Source: Candidatus Altimarinota bacterium (GTDB lineage: Bacteria > Patescibacteriota > Gracilibacteria > Absconditabacterales > Absconditicoccaceae). Taken from it: a stretch of DNA of 64,000 nucleotides. The notes under the pieces were generated by a model. The model was not told the origin of the DNA, did not search any database, and saw nothing but the letters and a program-made list of their open reading frames with translations. This document shows positions 55,244-64,000 of this stretch, one piece after another (within the stretch, counting starts at the first letter, position 1; each line of letters begins with the position of its first letter). Both the position numbers and the translations under genes were made by a program. The stretch is taken from assembly GCA_021734475.1 (NCBI GenBank), contig JAIPIU010000001.1, positions 218,501 to 282,500 of the forward strand, written 5' to 3'.

Positions 55244-55846
55244 ATGAAAAAACTAAAATGATTTTCTCTAATAGAAATGTTGATAATAATTTCTCTAATT
55301 TTGATATTTATGGTAGTTTTTAGAAGTCAGTTGATCCCCAAAAACACACATATATATCATTGACAAGCATGTGTAAACAATTTACATGATTTTATATCAA
55401 GTTTTGCAACAGCTTGATTAACAAATAAATGACTATATTCAGGTCAACAGCTAATATATCCAGACAAATATCAAATTCTAATAGAACCATCAGAAAATAA
55501 AATAGCAAATTTAATTAATTCTAATAATTCAATTGAAGAAATAAATCTATCATGAACAATCAGTTCTGATAATATATGTTACATAAATAGTTCCTATAAA
55601 ATATTTTTAACATGAAGCGATTTAGAATTAGAAATCAACAAATGACAATGAAATAATCAATTTAATTTTACCACAAGTAGTTGACTAAATCTAAATACAT
55701 GAAAAACTGAATTATTATTATGTAAAAATAATTTAAGTGAATGTTTACAAATATGAGAATATTTGATAGATAAAAGAAGTCAGACAATTATAAAAAGAGT
55801 ATGTCTAGCTTTTAGTTGAAGCGATTGTATGAAATGGAATGAATAA
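55244..55846 (+). CDS. type IV prepilin-like protein (200 aa)
   Basis: MKKLKGFSLIEMLIIISLILIFMVVF is a class III signal peptide: a short basic leader, prepilin peptidase site G^FSLIE (the Gly is TGA), Glu5, then the hydrophobic helix. The rest is a poorly conserved globular domain with Cys at several places (GQACVNNL, NICYINSS, LLCKNNLSEC, KRVCLAF). It may be a minor pilin or pseudopilin; no other type IV pilus genes are in the window. Confidence 0.8.
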
Positions 55847-56700
55847 AAAACCTACAAGAAACTCTCTTAGCTAATAAATATCTACTTTTTTATAAAATCA
55901 TGAAATATCCCATACCCAAAAATATGGAATATTTTTTTTTCTGAAAAAAGATAGATCAATTAATTAAACCAGATAATAAATCTGATTTTTCTCGAAATAA
56001 AAAAAATAAATATATGGATGAATATATCCAATTTATAAATAAGTATTGAAAATTATATAGATCATTACCTTTTGTGAAAGAAATATACTTATGCAATTCT
56101 ATTAGTTTTAATTCTCTAAATAAAGATTCAGACATTGACTTATTTATAATAACAAAAAAAAACAGTATTCGACGTGCTAGATTATTTAGTGTTTTATTTT
56201 TTCGAATATTGTGAATAAAAAGATATTGATCTAAATTCAAAAAAAAATTTTGTTTGAGTTTTTATATAACTCAAGATAATAAAAATTTATATAACATCAT
56301 GTTATCTAGGTCAGACGTATATTTAAACTATTGGTTAGCACACCTGATAACCTTATATCAAGAAGATAACAACACAACAAATATATACACAAAGAACCCT
56401 CGATTTAAAGTAACAATGCCAAATCATCCAAATAAACAATGTATAAATATATGAAACAAAGTATTTTATTGAAACACAAAATCAAAAAAAATTATAGAAA
56501 ATTTACTATGAGGATTAATTTGAACATTAGTAGAAAACACAATCAAATTGCTTTGGATCCCTGTATTAAAAAGGAAACTAAGAGCTCTATGAAAAAATTC
56601 AAAATGAATAATTATATCAAACAATATGCTAAAATTTTATAAAGATCAAAGAGAAAAAATACATCTAATGTATGAAATACAGAGCAAATCAAAGAGATAA
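55834..56700 (+). CDS. nucleotidyltransferase-like protein (288 aa)
   Basis: The centre shows the minimal nucleotidyltransferase pattern: IYLCNSISFNSLNKDSDIDLFIIT, with S-(x)n-SDIDLF supplying two metal-binding Asp. The C-terminal part is Lys-rich with amphipathic helices. The start at 55834 gives a continuous N-terminus (MEGIKNLQETLLANKYLLFY) and overlaps the prepilin gene by 13 bp; a later ATG at 55900 is possible. Substrate unknown. Confidence 0.65.
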
Positions 56701-56835
56701 CCATAAGATATCAGACTATATATTGTATGATAACCATAAGATATCACATTTAATAAAAATGTGTTTGTTTTTTTTCTTATATTAAATACATCTATATCAA
56801 AGATAAAACATTTTATATCATAGTTAATAGTAAAT

Positions 56836-58008
56836 ATGAAAGATATCAAGGCTGTTTTCGATATTTGAAACGACCTAATAAAGGGTATTGTTTTCGCAAA
56901 TGACAACGAAAAAGACGTTATATTAGCAAAACAAACTGAAAATACTCAAGGTATGCGCAAATGAAAAATTCTCGATTCTGAGATCTTTGCAACAACGATA
57001 AATAAAATCACTGAGAACTTTGTAAAAAAATTATGATGAGATTTTATCGATGAAGTTTTTGTTAGTCTTTCTCATCCAGAAATGATAATAAATAGAGTAG
57101 TAGAACAAAAAAGAATTATGAAAGATGAAATAGAATTAGAAGACGTTGATCACTTATCAAGAATTGTATCAGAAATTTCAGATAAAAATAACTATGAGAT
57201 AATTAAAATAGTTCCTGTCTGTCGAATAATAGATGAACAAAGAAAAGAAAAAGATCCTATATGACTAAAATGAAAAAAATTAGAATTAATAGCTGACGTC
57301 TTTATGATACCCAAAAGTATATACAACTGAATAATAGAAACTTTTGAAAAAGTTTGATTAACAATAGCTGATATTATACCAAATATCATTTCAGCTAGTG
57401 AAATCACATTAGATTATGATCGTAAAGATTTATGAACAGTATTAATAGATATATGAAAAAATCAGACTAGTTATGTAATATATGAAGATTGATACACTCT
57501 ATGATATTGAACAATACCAATCTGATGAGAAGATGTTACAAAAGATATATCAATATGAATGCAAGTAGACATAAAAGAAGCCGAAAATATAAAAAAGACA
57601 AATTGAACAGCAATAGTAGATGTGAATTTATCTGAAGATAGCGCAATTGATGTACACTTTCTATCAGATATTATAAATGCTAGATATGAAGAAATATTTC
57701 TTAAAATAAACGATCATTTAAAAAGATTAGATAGAGATTGAAGATTAGCTTGATGAATAATAATGATATGATGATGAGCTAAAATGCCAAACTTAGATAT
57801 ATTATCAAAAGATATCTTTAAGTTAGCTACCTTCTATTGAAAAGACAACATATTAAATCTCTGAGACTTATCAAACAATATACAATTCATAAATGTATTA
57901 GGATCATATATACGATCAAAAAAATATACAGAAGGAAGAAAATGAAGTTTTAAATTAAACTTCGATATTGTATCTTCTGTTTGAAAGTTCTTCAAAGACT
58001 TATTTTAA
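56836..58008 (+). CDS. ftsA: cell division protein FtsA (390 aa)
   Basis: Actin-fold ATPase: AVFDIGNDLIKGIVF (phosphate 1), the 1C insertion region with EVFVSLSHPEM, TVLIDIGKNQTSYVIYEDG (phosphate 2), GYGTIPIGGEDVTKDI, and GGIIMIGGGAKMPNL (adenosine motif). The membrane-targeting C-terminal helix is plausible (SSVGKFFKDLF). It anchors FtsZ to the membrane. Thirty-two bases before ftsZ. A direct repeat (GATAACCATAAGATATCA, 56696 and 56730) precedes it. Confidence 0.9.
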
Positions 58009-58040
58009 AAAATATTTTTATATCATACAAATTTAAGAAA

Positions 58041-59186
58041 ATGGTTATTAAAGAAATTATGCCAGAATTTATCCCTGGAGCTAAAATTAAAGTATTATGA
58101 ATATGATGATGTGGTTGTAAAGCCATAAATAGAATGGTGTCAGAATGATTAGAATGAGTATCTTTCGTATGAATAAATACTGACGCTCAAGATTTAGCAA
58201 CTTGCCTAGCTGATCAAAAAGTTAATGTATGATTAAATCTAACTAAATGATTGTGAGCTTGAGCTAATCCTGAAATATGAAGAAAAGCTGCGGAAGAATC
58301 CGAAACTGAAATAAAAGCTGTACTACAAGATACTGATATGGTTTTTATAACTTTAGGTTTATGATGATGAACTTGATCATGAGCTGGTCCTGTTGTTGCA
58401 AATATAGCAAAAAGCATGTGAATACTTACAGTTGCTATAATTACAAAACCATTTTCATTTGAAGGTAAAAAAAGAGAATTGAATGCTGATGAATCATTAA
58501 AAAAACTAAAAGAAAATGTAGATACTTTAATAGTAATACCAAATGACAAAATTTTCACAGTTATAGATAAAAAAACTACTTTCAAACAAGCATTTATTAT
58601 GATAGATAAAATACTATTCTTATGAGTACAATGAATAGCTGATCTAATAGTAAAACCTGGAGATATAAATATAGATTTTGCAGATATCAAAGTAATTATG
58701 CAAAATTCTGGTAATGCATTATTATGAATAGGTTATGGTGCAGGAGAAAAAAGAGCAATAGATGCAGCTAGAAAAGCAATTGAAAATCCATTATTAGAGA
58801 CTAATTTAGACAGAGCAAAAAATATAATATTCGCTGTAACATGATGACATGACCTTACTCCAACTGAAGTTCAAGAAGCTGCATCAGTAGTAGAAGAAAT
58901 AATAGATTCTGATGTAAATATGATATGGTGAATGACTTTGGATGAATCCTATGAAGATGAAGTAAAAGTAACAATAATAGCTACATGATTCCAAGAACAA
59001 AGCAAAGAAGATATACTTAAAACACCCAAAAGAGATATTCTATGAAGACCAACAAAAGATGCTGAAAATTTCATAACAAGATGATTAAAAAAAGAAGAAA
59101 TGAATAAAGAGGAAGAAGAAATAAAACCCATAGAAGAAGACCTAGAAACTCCAGCATTTATAAGAAAAAAATTAAAAGCAAGTTAA
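58041..59186 (+). CDS. ftsZ: cell division protein FtsZ (381 aa)
   Basis: IKVLGIGGCGCKAINRM at the start, TDAQDLA, the tubulin signature GLGGGTGSGAGPVVA, NADESLKKLKENVDTLIVIPND (with T7-loop equivalents later), and GRPTKDAENFITRGLKKEE then an acidic linker and the C-terminal peptide TPAFIRKKLK that binds FtsA. Normally sized. Glycines in the GTP loop are nearly all TGA, an excellent check on the code. Confidence 0.97.
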
Positions 59187-59299
59187 AACAACATTTAAAT
59201 ATAATATGTCAATGAATATTTGAATTTAAAGTCGACATAATTGACTAGATCTAGGATTTAAAATAAAATTAGTATATAAATTTAAAATAAATTAATAAA

Positions 59300-59710
59300 A
59301 TGAGACTAAAGATTTCAAGTCCAGAAAAAGTAATTTATGAATGATTCATAGAAAAGGTATCTATACCTACAGAAAGTTGAGAAGTTGTAATATTACCACA
59401 ACAGACACCGTTGGTATCAGCTCTAAAACCAGGTATAGTAAAAGTATTTCCTGAGTGAAAAAAATCAGTTGATTATATTAGTATATCAAAATGAATGATG
59501 TTTACAGATTGAAAAAAAATTCGTATAGTTACATCTTCAGCAACTAATTCACCAGAAGAATCTGAAGAAAATTTATTAAAAAGTAAACAAGAACTAGAAA
59601 ATAAGATAAAAGAGCTTAAAAAATCAGGAAGTATAGAAGAAATAGAAAAATATACAATTAAATTAGAAAAAATAAATGCTGATTTAAGTTTAAAAAAGAT
59701 TAAAAATTAG
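59300..59710 (+). CDS. atpC: F-type ATP synthase epsilon subunit (136 aa)
   Basis: MRLKISSPEKVIYEGFIEKVSIPTESGEVVILPQQTPLVSALKPGIVKVF is the epsilon beta-sandwich; a charged C-terminal helical hairpin (LLKSKQELENKIKELKKS...) completes the family form. No other ATP synthase gene is near; it follows ftsZ in the same direction and ends with a terminator, so it is a displaced subunit gene. Confidence 0.85.
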
Positions 59711-59736
59711 GACATTCTAAACAAACCAAACGATAG

Positions 59737-59765
59737 AAAAAATCCGCTTCAAAACGGATTTTTCT
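59737..59765 (+). terminator. terminator after atpC
   Basis: AAAAAATCCG-CTTCAAAA-CGGATTTTTC followed by TTTTT, 27 bp after the stop. Confidence 0.85.
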
Positions 59766-59838
59766 TTTTGATTGAAACTCAAACACTAATAACTAATATA
59801 CCAATAACTAATTAGTTTTTTAATATTCACAATATAAA

Positions 59839-60843
59839 ATGTTTTTTGCTATTTTATGAAAAAATAAAGATATAAGTTTAGATGAATTAAAATTTATCAA
59901 AGCTCAAAATATAAAACAAATAGATAATCTTATAATAAGTTTTGAAACAAATTTTCCAGAAAGATTAAATTTACTATGATGAATCATAAAACGATGAAAA
60001 ATAGTAAACAAAGATGAACTTATTAAAATATTATGAAATACTAAATTATTAGGAACTCAAGACAAAGCTTTATGAATTAAATTTAAAAAAGAATATAAAA
60101 TAAAAAGATTTAAAATAACAGACTTACTACATACTGACAAAGAAGTAAAAGAAAAATGAAAAGAAATCATAAAAATAAAATCAGATTTCGGCTTGGTTGA
60201 GTGATATCAAAATATATATTTATATGAAGTAATAGATTTTGATAAACCAGCTCGTGATATGAAAATGTGAATGATGCCGTCAAAGTTAACACATATAATG
60301 ATAAATATATGATTAACAAATATTGAATGAAATCCTACAATATATGATCCTTTTGCCTGATCATGAACAACATGATTTTTAACAAATTATTTTTGACATA
60401 ACTTTATATGATCTGATATAAAAACAAATTATCTTTTACAAAATTTAGAACGACGACAGAGCAACAAACTCTCAAAAATAAATAAATTTGAAATATTTCA
60501 ACAAGATATATTTCAACCAATAATTATAAATAATGAAAATCTTGTTATAGTTACTGAATGACGATTATGACCTATAGTAAGAGACAATACAACCTTAAAT
60601 CAAATAGAAAAATATCAAAAACAAGTAATAGAAACATACAAAGAATTAATTCATAGAACGCATGAAATAAAAGCAAAAAGAGCTGTTTTTACAATACCTT
60701 ATTATGTTTGATACGACAATGAAATTGAAGATCAAATCCAAAACTTATCTTTAAATTTATGACTTCAATTTAGATCAATTCCAGAAATTTATAAAAGAGA
60801 AAATCAAAAAGTCTGAAGAAAAATAATTATTATAGATATTTAG
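59839..60843 (+). CDS. Trm11/Trm-G10-like SAM methyltransferase (334 aa)
   Basis: The C-terminal half has IYDPFAGSGTTGFLTNY (about 168-184), FIGSDIKTNYLLQNL and a VTEGRLGP catalytic-type motif. Just before is RDMKMGMMPSKLTHIMINIG, matching the RDP..KGxMPPKLA-type motif of archaeal Trm-G10 and Trm11 enzymes that make N2-methylguanosine at tRNA position 10. A THUMP-like N-terminal region of about 130 residues precedes it. Most likely a tRNA guanine-N2 methyltransferase. Confidence 0.78.
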
Positions 60844-60846
60844 ATA

Positions 60847-61491
60847 CTAATTTTTTATTCTTAAAATTTTATTAAAAAGTTTAACTAAATTTTTATTTAT
60901 TCTGTTTTCAAACAAAGCGAATATTTTTTCATTAAATAATATCAAAGGAATTAAAACTCATACAACACTTCAAGCAATAACATCTGTTGGCCAATGCACT
61001 CAAGATATAACTCTAGCAAAGCTCATAATTAAACTAAACACATAAAAAACAATACCCATAAAAACAAATTTTTTGTCTTTATTTTTTATTCACCAAACAA
61101 AAACAGCAGTCGCAAAAGCCATAGATATTGTAGCATGATCTGAAGGAAAAGAACTACTTGGTAAAAATTTATGTAATATTGTTTCTGTTTTCATATCTGA
61201 TAATCACAAAACAATATTTGGTCTAGTTTTATCTATTCCAAATTGAATAAATATATTTACTAAAACCGAAATCAAAGTAGAAAAAAAAGTAAAAAGAGCA
61301 GAGGATTGATAATAAAACTTCTTTTTTATTGTTCCCCAAAGAAATAATATTATTAAATATACAGGATAAAAAAATACAAAAATATCAGCCAAAAGGGGTA
61401 TTATCCAAATTAAAAAATCATTATTAAGCATTAGAAAATATAGCTTTTTCAACAACATTTCTCCCCATAATGGTTCTTTTAATCAAATCAT
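60847..61491 (-). CDS. PAP2-family phosphatase (214 aa)
   Basis: Five to six helices with the phosphatase motifs KTRPNIVL (KxxxxxxRP form), PSSSFPSDHATIS, and SFARVISGVHWPTDVIAG. It could be an undecaprenyl pyrophosphate or phosphatidate phosphatase, and so recycle the UppS lipid. The first ATG was used; an ATG 11 codons later (61456-61458) is also possible. Converges with the methyltransferase gene, three bases apart. Confidence 0.88.
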
Positions 61492-61535
61492 TCTATCTAT
61501 ATTTAAATTAAAATTTAATCTATTTTTATCAAAGT

Positions 61536-62240
61536 TTATCAATATTTATTTTTTTTATAGTAATTACATATTTTTTTTAGTTTACACTCTTCACATTTAG
61601 GATTTCTAGCACCACAATAGTATCTTCAAAATAAAATCATACAATGATGTAAATATTGTTTGTAATAATTATCTATATTCTTTTCAAGTAATTTTGAAGT
61701 TTGTAGAGGAGTTTTGGTTTTAACCAATCATAATCTATTAGATATTCTATGTACATGAGTATCTACTGCTATTACTGGTACATTATACAAAACATGAACA
61801 ATAACTTTAGCAGTTTTTTCTCATATTCATGGTAATCTTTTTAATTCTTTCCAATCATTAGATATATAATATCAATATTTTTTAAATAATTTATATACAG
61901 ATTTACTAGTTTTTAACTGATTAAAAAATAAACAATAATCTTCACTAATCATTATTTTAGATAGCGAAAATATATTTTTAGTTTTTCATTTATAAAGTCA
62001 TATAGATTTTATCTGTTCTAACAATTCTTTTTCTCAAAATTTAACAATATCTAATGGATTATTTATTTTTTTAAATAATTTATCAGTAACTTTATTTACT
62101 TGTTTATCTGTTGTTTGAGCGGATAAAATAACTGCAATCATAAGCTGAAAAGGACTATAGTAGTTAAGCTCTGTTTTAGGATTTGGAAATAATTTTATCA
62201 AATAATCAAAAATAAATTTAATTTTTTCCTTTTTATTCAA
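61536..62240 (-). CDS. nth: endonuclease III (234 aa)
   Basis: HhH-GPD DNA glycosylase: LILSAQTTDKQVNKVT, the catalytic-Lys helix-hairpin-helix LPGIGEKTAKVIVHV, VDTHVHRISNRLGLV with catalytic Asp, and a [4Fe-4S] cluster ligand set CGARNPKCEECKLKKIC (C-x6-C-x2-C-x5-C). Excises oxidised pyrimidines and has AP lyase activity. The Gly of the last codon is TGA. Confidence 0.95.
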
Positions 62241-62341
62241 AATAATTATTAAATATCTAAATTACGATTGATTCTAAATTTACCAAACTTTTTTTCAATC
62301 AAAAAAAATGGAAAACTAAATCCATTTTTATTTTTTAAATT

Positions 62342-62413
62342 CAGGACCGGCAGGAGTTGAACCCGCGACGCGGAGCTTTGGAGACTCCCGCTCTACCGCT
62401 GAGCTACGGCCCT
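62342..62413 (-). tRNA. tRNA-Trp(CCA)
   Basis: A 72-nt cloverleaf: AGGGCCG/CGGTCCT acceptor, GCTC-AGCGGTA-GAGC D arm, GGAGT-CTCCAAA-GCTCC anticodon arm (anticodon CCA), GCGGG-TTCAACT-CCTGC T arm, discriminator G as expected for Trp. The CCA anticodon reads only UGG, so UGA is left to a glycine tRNA. Confidence 0.92.
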
Positions 62414-62420
62414 ATATTTC

Positions 62421-62753
62421 ATCCAAACAATAAGCCTGATTCTGTATTAGGTATAATGTATCTAAATCTACTTATAGTAGATATTTTGCACTTCCCCTAC
62501 AATAGCAGGATAAGCTTGCACCAACTATGGTTTACCACTCGATGAACTATCAGTTCAACTGAGAAGGATTAGAATCTAAAAGATCCATATCCACGTTGCA
62601 TCTTTCTCTCACATTACTGTGAAATAGTTTACGTTTCTGTGGCACTTTCATTTGCCTGCAAAAGCAGAGTTCCAACATCCATTAGATGTTAATATTTTTT
62701 TAGTGTCAGGACTTTCCTCTACGAAAAACTCCGTAGCAATACCTTGTTTGGAT
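62421..62753 (-). ncRNA. rnpB: RNase P RNA, bacterial type
   Basis: On the minus strand the 5' part has the conserved GAGGAAAGTCCTGACAC and the 3' part ACAGAATCAGGCTTATT. The ends pair as helix P1: ATCCAAACAA (5') with TTGTTTGGAT (3'). The catalytic RNA matures tRNA 5' ends. It lies next to tRNA-Trp on the same strand, 7 bases upstream of it. The remaining bases to 62836 hold no visible gene. Confidence 0.9.
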
Positions 62754-62836
62754 AGCAATCTTTTTAATGAAATACTTTTTTAGTTCAACAGAAAAATAAT
62801 TAAAGTAGTAATGTCCAACTTTGTCTATATCTTATA

Positions 62837-63550
62837 TTAATTATTAGAAACTTTTGTTTTATGTTTTATTAAATATCATTTTCTATGAAGATACCATAAT
62901 ATCAACAACAATATTAATATAGAAATTAATATTACTCAACTTGTTTCCCAAAATATTTTCATTTTAGATTTCTTATAATCTGTATTAATCTGGTTTACAA
63001 CCAAATCTAATCAAGACTTATAAGAAACATCTTTATATCATCAAATTACATCATGTTCATCAACACATTCTCAATCTGAAGTAAAAGTATAATATCAATC
63101 TTTTACTGAAGTTAAAGTATCTATTCATCATGGTATACTAAGATTTGAATCCCTAGTATCTCATTCTCAAACAAAATAAATTCTAACGGATCAATCTGTG
63201 TCTCAAGGATTAGATTTAAAATACATTTTTCATATAGATCAATTTGTATTTATCCAATTATTAGGATCAGTAGCAAATCAAACTAAATGAACAATATTTC
63301 ATTTTATCACAGGTGGTAAATAATATGGGAATATTTCAGATGGAATAAAGTCATGAAAACTCATTGAAGATTCAACCACCAAATCAAACGCTGCTATATC
63401 TGCGCCCTGTGTATCTATATTTACATCTATTCCAAAAATACATCATTGACCAAAGCTTCATTCTCAAGGAGAAAATTCAATACTTCATGCTTCCACAAAA
63501 AATCATATAGAAAAGATAAACAAAGCTGACAATAAAATAACTTTTTTCAT
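62837..63550 (-). CDS. exported protein with cohesin-like domain and C-terminal anchor (237 aa)
   Basis: A signal peptide (MKKVILLSALFIFSIGFFVEAGS) is followed by a beta-sandwich-like domain whose start (GCIFGIDVNIDTQGADIAAFDLVVE) and later strands (GKMYFKSNPGDTDGSVRIYF) resemble cohesin-type domains. A C-terminal membrane helix (VILISILILLLILWYLH) with a basic tail anchors it. Orientation is therefore outside. It forms a unit with the preceding partial gene 26 bp upstream; both look like surface-exposed partners. Confidence 0.65.
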
Positions 63551-63576
63551 TACTAGAAAATACTAAGATATAAAAA

Positions 63577-64000
63577 CTAATCAGGAATAACTATTACTCA
63601 GTTTTGATAAGAAAAATCAAGTCACGTAATATATATATTATTATTAGTATACAACATTCAATTAATAGAAATTCAAGTATTACTCAAAAGATCAACATTT
63701 CAAGTTAATGTAGCTCAATTATAATTTAAACTACAAATCAAAGTATCCCCGCTTAAATACGGAACATTTGGACTATATCAATATCAAGTTCAATTTATCA
63801 TAACTAAACTTCAACTAAACTCATAAACGTCTACTCATATATGTATTCTCAATATTTCACTACATCCAAAATAATCACAGCCAGGTCTAGTAGTGAAAGA
63901 GAAATTAGCTATTCAAGTAGATCAAGCTAAATCCAAGAATATTCAAGTAATAGATACTCATGTATTATTTGGAAAATTTCGTTGAGGACTAAAACTAACA
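63577..64000 (-). CDS. exported beta-rich protein, N-terminus beyond the window
   Basis: Open from the window's right edge to TAG. The visible C-terminal 141 residues contain NTGVSITGIFLDLAGSTGIANFSF, a Cys pair (RPGCDYFGCSE) and alternating beta strands with Gly, all consistent with a cohesin-like or fibre-like extracellular domain and no membrane anchor. Immediately upstream of and in line with the anchored protein, possibly its partner. Confidence 0.55.

Overview
This 64-kb, AT-rich window reads correctly only if UGA is translated as glycine (genetic code 25). In every conserved family recognised here (DnaE, FtsZ, LigA, InfB, LivG, MiaB and others), invariant glycines fall on in-frame TGA, and genes end only in TAA or TAG. 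With weak or absent Shine-Dalgarno sequences, this points to the CPR bacteria Absconditabacteria (SR1) or Gracilibacteria; the window does not separate the two. Because of the code, most real genes look fragmented under the standard code.

Layout. 1-6.6 kb: end of a DUF456 membrane protein, a secreted GH26-like protein, ybaB, a transketolase C-terminal-half relative, a class B penicillin-binding protein and a VirB2-like small membrane protein. 6.7-12.7 kb: a DNA polymerase III alpha subunit without its PHP domain, a TrmB-type regulator, and an overlapping methyltransferase/membrane fusion. 12.8-18.5 kb: a branched-chain amino-acid-type ABC transporter with two substrate-binding lipoproteins, two permeases, one ATPase and two small proteins. 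18.5-20.6 kb: a four-gene membrane-protein cassette without any UGA-glycine, mostly with strong ribosome binding sites, probably acquired from a standard-code donor. 21-29.5 kb: CaCA antiporter, DHH phosphoesterase, sugar-phosphate transferase, tRNA-Gly, ligA, a small secreted protein and a PhoH-family ATPase (the last two also without UGA-glycine), and pth. 29.6-31.9 kb: infB.

32.0-46.8 kb is the most distinctive region: five consecutive very large or large surface-type proteins (about 1264, 1491, ~630, 648 and 790 residues). They share an N-terminal signal/anchor and are built from repeated modules: an 'NLGNHTATQNI' module, YadA-like 'IGGG' head repeats, and Cys-rich repeats of about 66 residues. 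Three genes are preceded by consensus TTGACA-17-TATAAT promoters. The third gene carries a frameshift.

46.9-64 kb: trigger factor flanked by direct copies of a hairpin-rich element, dtd, a TIM-barrel protein, an exo/endonuclease/phosphatase-family membrane protein, miaB, uppS, dnaN, a type IV prepilin-like protein, a nucleotidyltransferase-like protein, ftsA-ftsZ-atpC, a Trm-G10-like methyltransferase, a PAP2 phosphatase, nth, tRNA-Trp, rnpB and two exported proteins, the last cut by the window end.

Short GC-richer dispersed repeats of several families sit between genes, and two have entered coding sequence (ligA and miaB) as in-frame insertions. Assignments come from reading translations and motifs by eye; no database search was run.
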